DNA of 64,000 nucleotides from Nannocystis pusilla (GCF_026626665.1 NZ_JAPNKE010000002.1:4069168-4133167), one strand, 5' to 3'. Numbered from the stretch's first letter, positions 13,743-24,136 are shown. A program made the numbers and translations. Notes: a model not told the origin generated them from the sequence alone.

Positions 13743-14119
13743 CCTGTCCCTACGGACAGACACAACCTCCGGCCGCCTGTCCCTCCGGACAGCCTCGACT
13801 CCTGCCCCCCTGTCCCTCCGGACAGCCTCGACCTCGCCCGCCTGTCCCTCCGGACAGTCTCGACTTCAGCCCGCCTTTCCCTCCGGACAACCTCGAATTC
13901 GCCCACCTGTCCCTCCGGACAGCCTCCCCCCCTGCCCGCCTGTCCCTCCGGACCTCGACCTCCGCTACGCCTGTCCCTCCGGACAGCCCCGACCTCCGCC
14001 CGCCGCTGCCTCCGGGCAGCTCAGCCTCGAATCACCTGTCCCTCTCGACAGAAGAGGGCCAAGCCCCGCCCGTCCCTCCAGGCAGGCTCGACCTGTGCGT
14101 ACCTGTCTCTTCGGGCAGG
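13743..14119. repeat. tandem hairpin array, 12 units of ~33 bp
   Basis: Twelve copies of CCTGTCCCTCCGGACAG or variants begin at about 13743, 13776, 13809, 13841, 13874, 13906, 13939, 13970, 14004, 14035, 14069 and 14102 (mean spacing 32.6 bp). Each makes a 6-bp stem CTGTCC/GGACAG with a CTCC loop. The 15-16 bp between hairpins are themselves similar (CCTCGACCTC...CCG). A further unit lies at 14175 in the end of rarA. The array fills the gap between two convergent genes. It is not CRISPR: the spacers are too short and too alike. Confidence 0.9.
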
Positions 14120-15505
14120 CTATCGCTCGCCGCCCCACCTCTCACTCGCCCGCAGGCCCGGCTCCCCGCCCTCGCCTGTCCCTTCGCGCAGCTGCTGCAG
14201 GCGCGCCCACGCGGCCGCCTCCCACCCGCGCGGGCCCGGATGGGCGTAGCGCTGCCCTCGCAGCGCCTCCGGCAGGTAGCTCTCGTTGCCCGGCACCACC
14301 CCGCCTTCGAAATCGTGCGGGTACTTGTAGCCGACCCCGTACTGCGCCTCCCGCATCAGCGGCGTCACGGCGTTGCGCACCGCCAGCGGCACCTCGAGGC
14401 TGCCGGCGCGCAGCACGTCCTTGCGCGCGTTGGCGTAGGCCGTCAGGGCCGTGTTGCTCTTCGGCGCCAGGGCCAGGAACAGCGCCGCCTGCGTCAGCGG
14501 CAGCACCGCCTCGGGCATGCCGATCTGGTGGGCCGCCTGGGACGCGGCCACCGCCACCGGCAGCGCCTGCGGCTCGGCGTTGCCGACGTCTTCGGCGGCG
14601 AAGATCACGATCCGCCGGGCCACGAAGTCGACGTCCTCGCCGGCCTCGAGCATGCGCGCGAGCCAGTACACCGCCGCGTCGGCGTCGCTGGCCCGCATGC
14701 TCTTGATGAAGGCCGAGACGACGTTGTAGTGCTCCTCGCCGGCCTTGTCGTAGCGCAGCGCGCGGCCGCCGACGGCCTGCTGCGCGATCTCTCGGCTGAG
14801 CCGCGTCTCGCCCTCGGGCACCAGGTCGACCGCCAGCTCGAGCGACCCGAGCGCCCGCCGGGCGTCGCCCTGCGCGGTGTGGGCGATCGCCGCCAGCAGC
14901 CCGTCCTCGGCCTCGAGCTTGCGCGCCCCGAGCCCGCGCTCCTCGTCGGTCAGCGCGCCGCAGCAGCGCGACCAGGTCGCGGACCTCGATCGGTCGCAGC
15001 TGCAGCACCCGCACCCGGCTCAGCAGCGCCGCGTTGACCTCGAAGCTCGGGTTCTCGGTGGTCGCCCCGACCAGCGAGCACACCCCCGCCTCGATGTGCG
15101 GCAGCAGGATGTCCTGCTGCGCCTTGTTGAAGCGGTGGATCTCGTCGACGAACAGCAGCGTCCCGCGGCCCTCGTGGGCCCGCCGTCGGCGCGCGACCTC
15201 GACCACCTCGCGCAGCTCGCGGGCTCCGGCCGAGGTCGCTGACAGCACGCAGAACGCGCTCTGGGTGTGCTCGGCCAGCAGCCGCGCCAGGGTCGTCTTG
15301 CCCGTCCCCGGGGGCCCCACAAGATCAGGCTGGGCACCCGCCCGGTGTCGGCGATCCGGCGCAAGATCTTCCCCGGCCCGAGCAAGTGCGTCTGACCCAC
15401 CACCTCGTCGAGGCGGCGCGGCCGCATGCGCTCGGCCAGCGGCACCAGCGTGGGGTCGCGTTGCCAGGCGCGCTCGAAGAGGTCGTCGCTCGCGTGGGAC
15501 TGCAC
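14120..15505 (-). CDS. rarA: replication-associated recombination protein A (frame broken)
   Basis: AAA+ ATPase of the RarA/MgsA/WRNIP1 family that acts at stalled forks. GTG start at 15505 gives [14 protein letters not shown]; then [22 protein letters not shown], the Walker A region [18 protein letters not shown], Walker [17 protein letters not shown] and sensor [11 protein letters not shown]. The C-terminal tetramerisation domain is intact ([31 protein letters not shown]). Two indels break it: near 15315 one base is missing in a GGGGCCCCCGGGG run, and another lies near 14955. Both are probably sequence errors. The C-terminal tail contains one CCTGTCC repeat unit. Confidence 0.9.
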
Positions 15506-15527
15506 GGTGCGTGGTAGCCTACCAGGC

Positions 15528-16058
15528 GTGACGCGCCGCGCCGCTCCTTCCGCGCCTGCGACCGCCCGCCTGCGGCCGGTCTCGCCGCGTGCGCTGGCCC
15601 TCGCGGTCGCCGTGACCGCCGCCGCCGGGCCCGCCTGCGACGAGAAGTTCCAGTCCTTCCTGAAAAACGCCTCCGACCGCCACGTCGAGCGCGAGAAGAA
15701 GAAAGAAGGCGACGCCGAGCGCCAGGCCGCCGAGGAGGCCGTGATCTCGCCGCCCGTGCGCGCCGCGATCGCCCTCGTCCGCACCAGCGACTACGACTTC
15801 GTGTCGGTCAAGTCCGACGGCAGCCGCAAGCGCTACAGCGGCTTCGACTTCGCCGCCATGCTCGAGACCAAGTCGCGCTGGCTTGGCCGCGGCCTCGACG
15901 AGCTGCCCGCCTGGCTCGACCAGATCGGCAGCCGCACCTTCTTCGGCGGCCGGTCCTACTTCGTCCGCCTGCCCGACGGCCGCGAGCTCAACTTCCGCAG
16001 CTGGATCGAGGCCGAGATCGCGGCCTTGCCGACGGCCCTGCCCACGGAGTCACCATGA
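15528..16058 (+). CDS. small exported protein, DUF5329-like
   Basis: 176 residues from GTG at 15528, preceded by AGG. The N-terminus ([18 protein letters not shown]) looks like a signal peptide, possibly a lipoprotein with an imperfect lipobox. A Lys/Glu-rich helix ([15 protein letters not shown]) follows. The C-terminal ~95 residues ([54 protein letters not shown]) resemble the DUF5329 family of small periplasmic proteins of unknown role. It overlaps the next gene by 4 bp (ATGA), so they are translationally coupled. Family assignment is from memory and moderate. Confidence 0.65.
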   Translation: MTRRAAPSAPATARLRPVSPRALALAVAVTAAAGPACDEKFQSFLKNASDRHVEREKKKEGDAERQAAEEAVISPPVRAAIALVRTSDYDFVSVKSDGSRKRYSGFDFAAMLETKSRWLGRGLDELPAWLDQIGSRTFFGGRSYFVRLPDGRELNFRSWIEAEIAALPTALPTESP

Positions 16059-16447
16059 CCGCAAAGACAGGCATCATCCTCGCCGGCCTCCTCGGCTTCT
16101 TCGGCGTCGCCGCCGGGGCCTTCGGCGCCCACGGTTTGCGCGACCGCGTCGGCCCGCGCGAGCTCGAGATCTGGCACACCGGCGCGCACTACCAGCAGCT
16201 GCACGCGGTGGTCCTCCTGGCCGTCGCGCTGTGGGCCCTCACCCTCTCGGCCCGCGGCGAGCCGACCGGCCTCCACGGCGTCGCCATGTCGCTGTTCGTC
16301 GCCGGCATCGCCGTCTTCTCCGGCACCCTCTACGCCATCACCCTCGGCGGTCCGCGGGTCCTCGGCGCAGTCACTCCGCTGGGCGGCCTGTGCCTGCTCG
16401 CCGGCTGGCTGACGATCGTGGTCCTCGGCCTGCGCCAGGTGACGTAG
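16055..16447 (+). CDS. DUF423 membrane protein (YgdD-like)
   Basis: 130 residues with four predicted membrane helices. The family signature is clear at the N-terminus: GFFGVAAGAFGAHGLRDR, then HTGAHYQQLHAVVLLAVALWAL and FSGTLYAITLGGPRVLGAVTPLGG. The start ATG overlaps the stop of the preceding gene. Function of DUF423 proteins is unknown. A five-unit 14-bp array follows the stop. Confidence 0.9.
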   Translation: MTAKTGIILAGLLGFFGVAAGAFGAHGLRDRVGPRELEIWHTGAHYQQLHAVVLLAVALWALTLSARGEPTGLHGVAMSLFVAGIAVFSGTLYAITLGGPRVLGAVTPLGGLCLLAGWLTIVVLGLRQVT

Positions 16448-16487
16448 GCGGCGAGCGCGACGGGGCGTCGCGGCTCGTCGTCCTCCG

Positions 16488-16557
16488 TATGTCGCCAAGG
16501 ACATGCCCGATCGAACATGCCCCGATGCGCATGTCCGTTCAGGCATGTCCTGAATCA
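16488..16557. repeat. CATGTCC 14-bp phased array, 5 units
   Basis: Cores at 16488 (TATGTCG), 16502 (CATGCCC), 16516 (CATGCCC), 16530 (CATGTCC) and 16544 (CATGTCC) keep an exact 14-bp phase. It sits between the convergent DUF423 and D8C genes and is among the cleanest examples of the family. A terminator-like role is possible. Confidence 0.9.
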
Positions 16558-16565
16558 CCTCGCCG

Positions 16566-17609
16566 TCAGTCGACCCCGCAGTAGCGCAGCGCGCAGGTCG
16601 GCGGCGTCGGCAGGCGGTACATGATGAACGGCCCGCAGTTCTGCACCGCGATCGGCACCTTGAAGTGGCAGGTCTCGTCTTCCCAGTGGAAGCAGACCTC
16701 GCGCGCCACCACCCCGTCGGCGGGGGCCGGCTCGGCGCCGTTCAGCCAGCCCGGCGCGTGGGTCCCGCACGAGAACTGCGGCGGCGCGGCGGTCGGCATG
16801 CGCTTGCCCGCCGAGCCGACGAAGCGCGACCACTGACCCTCCGCCGGCAGGCCGAGGTCGCACTCGACCTCCTCCACCTGCGACGCCACGTTGCGACCCG
16901 GCTGCGCCAGCGCCACCGCCTGCCCGCACTCGCCCGGCAAGTTCTCCGTCAGGCACGCGTTGCAGCCGTCGCCCGCCGTCTGGTTGCCGTCGTCGCACAG
17001 CTCGCCCTCGTCCGCCTGCAGCACGTTGTCGCCGCAGCGGGGCCCGAGCGCCGAGCAGCCGGGCGCGCAGCCCTCGTACGAGTTGTCGTTGAGCTTGTCG
17101 TCGCACACCTCGACCCCGGCGCGGACGAAGCCGTCGCCGCACACCGCGGTCTTGCAGGTCGTCGGACACTCGTCGGTGTCGGAGGAGTTGCCGTCGTCGC
17201 ACTCCTCGCCGTCCTCGACGATCCCGTTGCCGCAGTCGGTCGGCGGCTCCGTCGTCACCGTCACGGTCACCGACGTGACGGTCGGGTCGGTGAAGATGGT
17301 CGTGAAGGTCGGGTCGGTGATCGTCGAGTCGGTGTCGGTCGGATCGATCGTCGTCGGCGTCGTGATCGTCGTCGGCAGCGTGTCGGTCGGCTCGATCGTC
17401 GTCGGGCCGGTGTCGGTCGGGTCGATCGTCGTCGGCGTCGTGATCGTCGTCGGCAGCGTATCGGTCAGCGTGTCCGTAAGCGTATCGGTCGTGATGGAGG
17501 TCGAGAGCGTGTCCGTCGTGTCGATCTTGACGGCGAAGCAGCCGCTGATCAGGTGCGCAAAAACAATCGCTCGTGTCGCCAACCCCCACCGTCTACAAGC
17601 GCGTAACAT
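16566..17609 (-). CDS. lipoprotein with DUF4215 repeats and D8C domain
   Basis: 347 residues. The signal peptide ends at lipobox ISGC (Cys24). A Thr/Pro/Asp-rich linker (~28-125) contains a near-duplicate of TDTLPTTITTPTTIDPTDT. Three DUF4215-type Cys repeats follow to ~245. Residues ~258-347 match the D8C domain of uromodulin, GP2 and OIT3: W.RFVG..G.RM, CGTHAPGWLNG, REVCFHW, AVQNCG, Y.LPTPPTC and LRYCG in the right order and spacing. Seven cysteines remain; one canonical pair seems absent. In animals D8C occurs in secreted or GPI-anchored ligand-binding glycoproteins. Here an extracellular binding role is inferred. Confidence 0.8.
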   Translation of the reverse strand: MLRACRRWGLATRAIVFAHLISGCFAVKIDTTDTLSTSITTDTLTDTLTDTLPTTITTPTTIDPTDTGPTTIEPTDTLPTTITTPTTIDPTDTDSTITDPTFTTIFTDPTVTSVTVTVTTEPPTDCGNGIVEDGEECDDGNSSDTDECPTTCKTAVCGDGFVRAGVEVCDDKLNDNSYEGCAPGCSALGPRCGDNVLQADEGELCDDGNQTAGDGCNACLTENLPGECGQAVALAQPGRNVASQVEEVECDLGLPAEGQWSRFVGSAGKRMPTAAPPQFSCGTHAPGWLNGAEPAPADGVVAREVCFHWEDETCHFKVPIAVQNCGPFIMYRLPTPPTCALRYCGVD

Positions 17610-17771
17610 AGGACTTCAAGGTACTCGTGGCCCCCGTACCCGTGCAAGGCCGACCCCTCGATCAGGCTGGCCCGGGCCTTCTGCGACGCGATCGCGCGCG
17701 ACGGGTGACCACGAAGGTGCGGGCTTCGGCGTCAGTTGACAGCCGGCGGGCCTTGCCCGATTGAGGCTTTG

Positions 17772-19905
17772 ATGACGAGGCAAACGCACCGCCCCTGGTT
17801 CGGGGCCGCGCTCGGGCTCGTGGTTGGCTGCCTGTCCGAGCAGCCCGACCGCCAACGACACCGACGAGCCGGCCACGGCTGGTAACACGATGACTTCGCC
17901 GACCGGGGGGCCTACCGAGGGCACCGCGGGAGAGACCGAAGATCCGACCGCCGGCGATCCCACCGAGGGCGGCGAGGAAGCGGACCCGGGGCGCGTGACC
18001 GTGCATCGGCTCAACCGCACCGAGTACAACAACACCGTCCGGGACCTCCTCGGCACCGCGCAGCGGCCGGCCGACAGCTTCCCGGCCGACGACTTCGGCC
18101 TCGGCTTCGACAACATCTCCGACGTCCTCAGCACCTCGCCGCTGCAGGCCGAGCTCTATGAGCGGGCCGCCGAAGGTCTGATCCTCGAGGCGATGGAGAT
18201 CCCGATCACCGATCCGGGCTCCTGGCAGATCGAGGCCGAGGACGCGCTCGCCTCCGTCGGCGGCGCGTCCGGCGAGGCCTGGAACCTCTACAGCAACGGC
18301 GAGGTGTACCAGACCATCGAGCTGCCCTACGACGGCCAGTACAAGTTCAGCGCCCGCGTGTGGGGCCAGCAGGCGGGGCCCGACCTGCCGCACATGAACC
18401 TCACCGTCGACCAGGCGCCCGTCGGCATGTTCGACGTCGAGGCGGTGCAGAACGGCGCCCAGGTCTACGAGGTCACGATCGACGCCACCGCCGGCGTGCA
18501 CAAGTTCGCCGTCGAGTTCACCAACGACTACTACGACGAGCCGAACATGGCCGACCGCAACCTGCTGGTCGACTGGTTCAAGGTCGAGGGTCCGATCAAC
18601 CTGCCCGACGGCGACAACCCGCTGCGCACGCGCATCATGGTGTGCGACCCGAACGTCGACGGCGAAGAGGTCTGTCTGCGCGAGATCTTGACCAAGTTCA
18701 CCGAGCGCGCCTGGCGACGCCCGGTCACCGGCGCCGAGCTCGACGCGCTGATGAAGTTCATCGGCGACGCCAAGGGCGCCGGCGAGACGTGGGAGGCCGG
18801 CCTGCGCATCGCCCTGCAGGCCGTGATGGTCTCGCCCTACTTCATCTACCGCGTCGAGCTCGACGCGGCCCCGACCGACCTCACGCCGCACCCGCTCAGC
18901 GACTTCGAGCTCGCCTCGCGCCTGTCGTACTTCCTGTGGAGCAGCATGCCCGACGACGAGCTGTTCGCCGCCGCGGCCGCCGGGTCGCTGCAGGACCCGA
19001 AGGTGCTCGAGACCCAGGCCCGGCGCATGCTCGCCGACGACCGCGCTCGCGCGCTGATCGACAACTTCGCCGGTCAGTGGTGGCTCATCCGCAACATCGC
19101 CGTCGCCTTCAAGGACGTGGCCCTGTTCCCGCAGTGGAACGACGCCATGCGCGAGTCGATGCGGACCGAGATGCGCCTGTTCGCCGAGGCCTTCTTCTCC
19201 GAAGACCGCGACATGCTCGAGATGTTGACGGCCACCGACACCTTCGTCGACGCCACGCTCGCGCAGCACTACGGCATCGAGGGTCAGTTCGGCGCCGAGT
19301 TCGTCCCGGCCGACTTCGGCGACCGGCCGTTCCAGGGCATCCTCAACAAGGCCGGCCTGATGACCGTGCTCTCGCACGCCGACCACACCTCGCCGGTCAA
19401 GCGCGGCAAGTGGGTGCTGGAGAGCCTGCTGTGTCAGGTCCCGCCGCCGCCGCCGCCCGGCGTCGACACCAAGCTGAACCCGGTCGAGGGCAAGACGCAG
19501 CGCGAGATCCTCGAGGCGCACCGCGACAAGCCCGAGTGCATCAGCTGTCACGTCACCATGGACCCGCTCGGCTTCGGCCTCGAGCACTACGACCCGCTCG
19601 GCGCCTGGCGCGACCTCGACAACGGCCTGCCGATCGACGCCTCGGGCACGCTGCCCAACGGCACCCCGTTCGCCAACGGCCTCGAGATGCAGACGCTGAT
19701 CGCCGACGAGCCCGACTTCTTGCGCTGCGTCGCCCGCAAGACCTTCATCTACGCGCTCGGCCGGGCCGTCGGGCTCAAGGACATCCCCTACCTCGACGGC
19801 GTCACCGAGACCTTCTCGGCCAACGACCGTCGCTTCTCCGACCTCGTCGTCTCGCTCGTCACCAGCGAGCCGTTCCGCATGCGCCGCGGCGACCCCGCGA
19901 TGTGA
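17772..19905 (+). CDS. DUF1592 multidomain secreted protein (frame broken at 5' end)
   Basis: The ATG at 17772 opens a lipoprotein signal (lipobox VVGC), but a one-base indel near 17830 separates it from the main frame, which runs from 17824. Domain order (main-frame numbering): DUF1587 ~60-120 (LNRTEYNNTVRDLLG), a carbohydrate-binding-like beta domain ~135-260 (EAEDA...DWFKVEGP), DUF1595, DUF1592 (FELASRLSYFLWSSMPDDEL), DUF1588 with CISCH at ~572 (a c-type heme motif), and DUF1585. This is the standard order in planctomycetes and myxobacteria, always paired with DUF1552. The role is unproven; an exported cytochrome-linked oxidation of polymers has been suggested. Confidence 0.85.
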
Positions 19906-19936
19906 CCTCACCACCCCATTCTCCGGAGACATCACG

Positions 19937-21293
19937 ATGCCGCGTCGCTTCTCTCTCGCGCCGTACCCTCCTGGGCGGGGCTGGTGCCCTGATCGCCCTG
20001 CCCTGGCTGGAGGCGATGGCGCCCGTCGCACGGCGGGCTCGCGGGGCCGACCCCGAGCCCCCGCCGCTGCGCGCCCTCTTCTACTACCTCCCGAACGGGA
20101 TCCACATGCAGTCCTGGACGCCCGCCACCGAGGGCCCGGGCTACGAGATCACGCCGATCCTCTCGCCGCTGGTCGACCCGCAGGCCATGGTCGACCTCAA
20201 GGGCGACGTCATGGTCCTCACCGGCCTGCAGAACCTGCCCGCCAAGCCCGAAGGTCCGGGCGACCACGCGGGCGGCACCTCGGCGTTCTTGACCTGCACC
20301 CACGTCACCAAGTCCGAGACCGACATCAACAACGACATCTCGATCGACCAGGTGCTCGCCAACGCCATCGGCGAGGCCACGCCGCACCGCTCGCTGCAGT
20401 TCGGGACCGCCAACGGCGCGACCATGGGCAACTGCGACAGCGGCTACAGCTGCGCCTACACCAGCAACATCTCGTGGGCCGACTCCAAGACCCCGCTGCC
20501 GAAGCTGTACGACCCGCAGGTCATCTTCGACCTGCTGTTCTCCGGCTTCGACCCCGCGGCGACCGCCGAGGAGCTGGCCAAGCGGCGCGCCAACCGGCTC
20601 AGCGTCATCGACTACGCCACCGATCAGGTCGAGACGCTGCAGACGAAGCTCGGCAAGACCGACCGCGACAAGCTCGACCAGTACCTCACCGGCCTGCGCG
20701 ACCTCGAGAAGCGCCTCACCGCCGAGAACACCGAGGCGGTGTGCGAGCTGCCGGCGATGTTCTCGGGCGCCTACCCCGACTTCACGACGCACGTCGATCT
20801 GATGACCGAGCTGATGGTGCTGGCCTTCCAGTGCGACCAGACCCGCGTCATCACCTTCATGCTCGAGAACGCCGGCAGCTACCGCGACTACTCGTTCATC
20901 GGCGCTCAGGGGTCGCACCACGAGATCTCGCACCACATGGACAACCCGGACAACTTCGCCAAGCTCGAGATCATCGATCGCTGGGAGATGGTCCAGTTCG
21001 CCAAGCTGCTGCAGAAGCTCAAGGCCTCGCCCGAGGGCGATGGCACGCTGCTCGACAACTGCGTGGTGTTCCTGTCGTCGGAGATCAGCGACGGCAACGC
21101 CCACAACCACAACAACCTGCCGGTCCTGCTGGCGGGCCGCGCGGGCGGTCAGCTGACGCCCGGACGCCACGTCAAGTACGGCGAGACCCCGCCGCTCTCC
21201 AACCTGTTCATCTCGATCGCCGAGATGTTCGGCGTGCCGGTGGACGGCTTCGGCGACGACGGCGTCGGCCCGCTGCCGAACCTCAAGGTCTGA
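19937..21293 (+). CDS. DUF1552 Tat-exported protein (frame broken at 5' end)
   Basis: About 452 residues, the usual partner of DUF1592. ATG at 19937 (MPRRF) is followed by an indel in a TCTCTC run near 19955; the downstream frame begins LSRRTLLGGAGALIALPWLEAM, a twin-arginine signal. Family features: FYYLPNGIHMQSWTP, NDISIDQVLA, SLQFG, DYSFIGAQGSHHEISHH and LSSEISDGNAHNHNNLPVLLAG, with a His-rich site resembling the alkaline phosphatase/sulfatase-like DUF1501 group. It starts 31 bp after the DUF1592 gene, so they form one unit. Tat export suggests folding with a cofactor in the cytoplasm. Confidence 0.85.
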
Positions 21294-21383
21294 AGACAGG
21301 AGCGGGCGCCGAGCCGCCCCGCTCTCGCAGGAAACGACGCAGGCCCGCGCTCCTGGCACCCGGCCAGGACCGCGGGCCGAAGC

Positions 21384-21610
21384 GCCCGGACCCCACGCCA
21401 CGGCCCCCGGCCGGGCACGTCGCTCCCCGCTCGCGCCCGGACCCCACGCCACGGCCCCGGGCCGAGCACGTCGCTCCTCCGCGCGCGCCCGGACCCACGC
21501 CACGGCCACGGCCGAGCACGTCGCTCCCCGCGCGTGCCCGACCCACGCCAGGGCAGCGGGCCGAGCACGGCGCTCCTCCGCGCGAGAGCACGGCGCTCCT
21601 CCGCGCGAGA
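21384..21610. repeat. ~51-bp GC-rich tandem repeat, about 4 units
   Basis: Units starting GCCCGGACCC begin at 21384, 21435, 21487 and 21536 (spacing 51, 52, 49). Each contains ACGCCACGGCC and GAGCACGTCGCTCC. A shorter duplication of GAGCACGGCGCTCCTCCGCG follows at ~21563 and 21586. The array lies after the DUF1552 stop in the 480-bp gap 21294-21773. I see no gene in it. Confidence 0.8.
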
Positions 21611-21704
21611 GCCGGAGCCTCCGCTCCTCGCGCGCGCGGATCACCGAGACACGACTTCGCCGCGACAGCCGCGCTCGCACCTCCGTGCGAACGGGCCCGA
21701 GCAG

Positions 21705-21774
21705 CATGCCCTCAGGGGCAGGTCCAAAGCGACATGACTGAACGGACATGCCCGCACGGACATGTCTGAAAGAT
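21705..21774. repeat. CATGTCC 14-bp phased array, 5 units
   Basis: Cores at 21705 (CATGCCC), 21719 (CAGGTCC), 21733 (CATGACT), 21747 (CATGCCC) and 21761 (CATGTCT), each 14 bp apart. The array ends at the glmM stop and lies between the convergent DUF1552 and glmM genes. Confidence 0.85.
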
Positions 21775-23129
21775 CAGGGCGCTTCCAGCTCGCGCCGCGC
21801 GACCTCGCCGATCCGCCCGGCCAGCTCCTCGAGCCGGGCGAGGTCGGGGCCCTCGAGCATCACGCGCAGGCTGGACTCGGTGCCGGAGTAGCGGACCAAC
21901 ACGCGGCCGTCGTCGCCGAGCTCGGCCTCGGCCCCGCGCACGACGGCGCCGAGCTCCGGCAGCAGGTCGAGCGGGACCTTGCGCGCGACCGGGATCGCCT
22001 TGAGCAGCTGCGGGTAGCGCGTCATCACCCCGGCCAGGTCGGCCAGCGAGCGGCCGCTGCGCTGCATGATCGCCAGCACCTGCAGCGCCGCGACCATGCC
22101 GTCGCCGGTGGTCCCGTGGTCGAGGAAGACCACGTGGCCCGACTGCTCGCCGCCGAGGTTGTAGCTGCCCTGGACCATCGCCTCGACGACGTAACGGTCG
22201 CCGACCGGCGTGCGCACCACCCCGATCCCGCTGCCCGCCAGGCAGCGCGAAAGGCCCATGTTGGACATCACCGTCGCCACCACCGCGGCCCCGCGAAGGG
22301 CGCCGCGCGCGTGCATGTCGAGCGCGCACATGGCCAGGATCGCGTCGCCGTCGACCACCGCGCCCTTCGCGTCGCTGAAGACCACGCGATCGGCGTCGCC
22401 GTCGAGCGCGATGCCGAGGTCGGCCCCGTGCTCGACCACGGCGCGGCACATCGCCTGCGGATGCACCGCCCCGCACGCGTCGTTGATGTTGACGCCGTCG
22501 GGCGTCACGCCGATCGGGATCACCGTCGCCCCGAGCTCGCGCAGCACCGTGGGCGCCACCTTGTAAGCGGCCCCGTGCGCGCAGTCGACGACGATCTTGA
22601 GGCCGTCGAGCGCGAGCGACGACGGGAAGCTGTGCTTGAGGTGGGTGAGGTAGCGGCCCGCCGCGTCGTCGATGCGCGCGGCCTTGCCGATCTCGCGGCC
22701 GCGGGCGACTCGCTCGTCGACCGCCCCGGGCTCCATCAGCTGCTCGAGGTGCGCCTCGACGTCGTCGGGCAGCTTGAAGCCGTCGGCCGCGAACAGCTTG
22801 ATGCCGTTGTCGGCGAACGGGTTGTGACTGGCCGAGATGACGACGCCGGCGTCGGCCCGCATCGAGCGCGTGATGTAGGCGATGCCGGGCGTCGGCAGCG
22901 GCCCGACCAGCAGCACCTCGGCCCCGATCGCGCACACCCCGGCGGCCAGCGCCGTCTCGAACATGTAGCCCGACAGGCGCGTGTCCTTGCCGATGACGAC
23001 GCTGCCGCGTCGACCGAAGTGGGCCGCCACGGCCATGCCCAGCCGCAGCGCGATCTCAGGGGTCATCGGCGGGACGCCCGCGGGGCCGCGGATCCCGTCG
23101 GTGCCGAACAACCGACGTTCGTTCGCCAT
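21774..23129 (-). CDS. glmM: phosphoglucosamine mutase
   Basis: Interconverts glucosamine 6-phosphate and 1-phosphate for UDP-GlcNAc, hence peptidoglycan and LPS. 451 residues, full length. The N-terminus is [10 protein letters not shown]. The phosphoserine loop is ISASHNPF with Ser101, the Mg site is DGDADR (243-248), the sugar-binding loop is GGEQSGH, and the phosphate-binding loop is [12 protein letters not shown] near the C-terminus. It is last in folP-cdaA-ybbR-glmM, a common grouping that links c-di-AMP synthesis to GlmM; direct CdaA-GlmM regulation is known in Gram-positives. Confidence 0.95.
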   Translation of the reverse strand: MANERRLFGTDGIRGPAGVPPMTPEIALRLGMAVAAHFGRRGSVVIGKDTRLSGYMFETALAAGVCAIGAEVLLVGPLPTPGIAYITRSMRADAGVVISASHNPFADNGIKLFAADGFKLPDDVEAHLEQLMEPGAVDERVARGREIGKAARIDDAAGRYLTHLKHSFPSSLALDGLKIVVDCAHGAAYKVAPTVLRELGATVIPIGVTPDGVNINDACGAVHPQAMCRAVVEHGADLGIALDGDADRVVFSDAKGAVVDGDAILAMCALDMHARGALRGAAVVATVMSNMGLSRCLAGSGIGVVRTPVGDRYVVEAMVQGSYNLGGEQSGHVVFLDHGTTGDGMVAALQVLAIMQRSGRSLADLAGVMTRYPQLLKAIPVARKVPLDLLPELGAVVRGAEAELGDDGRVLVRYSGTESSLRVMLEGPDLARLEELAGRIGEVARRELEAP

Positions 23130-23138
23130 GCGCTCTTT

Positions 23139-24136
23139 CTAATGGCCGCGACCGGCGCCGTCCAGCGGCTTTTCGGCGGGCGGAGGCGGAAGGATGATCC
23201 GCTCTGACCTGGCTCCAAGGTCAGGTTGGCTCGCAGCGCCGGAGGCACCGCCTCCGACAGCCCCAGATCGACCATCACCGCGCCGGACGGCGCGTCCTCC
23301 TGCGGCTTTTGCAGCTGCACCGTCGCCACCACCGCGCTCGGGATCGCGTCGATCTGCCGCAGCGACGGCACCGGCCCGCGCACCACCGCGGCGACCTTGA
23401 GCGGCGCCCCGTACGGCGCTTCCTGTTCGACGGGCCAGGTCAGCGGGACCTCGTAGCGGCGCTCGCTGAGCTTCGGCCGGATCGCCACCGACACCGTCAC
23501 CTTCGGCACCTCGCCCGGCGCCACACCGGTGTACTCCGCGCCCTCGCGCAGCTGTCCGAGGCCCACCACCATCTCGACGTCGCTCGTCGCTCCGCTGACG
23601 TCGATCGGGTCGGTGTTGAGGTTGGCCAGCTCGCCGACGATCTTGCTGCCGCCGTGGACGCGCCAGCGCGGCGGGTCGACGCGCGTGCCGGTGTGCTCGT
23701 AGTCCGGGTGGACCAGCCCGCGCACCGCGGCGCTGATGAGCACCGCGCGCTCGATCACCGGGTCGAAGCGCAGGTCGACCTTCTCGTAGTCCATGCCGCG
23801 GAAGATCACCCCCGGCGGCATCACGATCGTCGCCGGGTCGAGCTCGAGCGGGCCCGGACGCGCGCCGGCGAGGTCGAGCTGGGCGCTGCCGAGGTCGTGG
23901 CTCGACAGCCGATTCATCCGCGCCCACGAGCCGTGCAGCTCGACCGTCACCGTGTCCGGCAGCTTCGTCTGCAGCACGCGCCGCGGGTCGGTGTTGACCT
24001 TGAGCGGGATCGTGAAGCGCCGCGTGACGTCGTCGCGGGTGAAGACGAAGAACCCGCTGGCCAGCACGAGCGCCGTCAGCTTGGTCAGCAGATGGTTGAA
24101 CAGGGCTCCGTAGAGCCACCGCAGCGCGCGCGTCAC
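23139..24136 (-). CDS. YbbR-domain protein, CdaR-like (frame broken near 3' end)
   Basis: About 332 residues. One N-terminal membrane helix (LLTKLTALVLASGFFVF) is followed by repeated YbbR beta modules (FTIPLKVN..., TVTVELHGSW, VPKVTVSVAIRPK). In firmicutes the YbbR protein CdaR binds and modulates the diadenylate cyclase, and the position directly after cdaA with a 4-bp overlap supports the same here. A one-base indel near 23205 separates the last ~20 codons; the corrected end ILPPPPAEKPLDGAG stops 9 bp before glmM. Confidence 0.8.

Noticed and set aside
13743..14119. CRISPR array
   Set aside because: Repeats are 17 bp and spacers 15-16 bp, too short and similar to each other; no cas gene is present.
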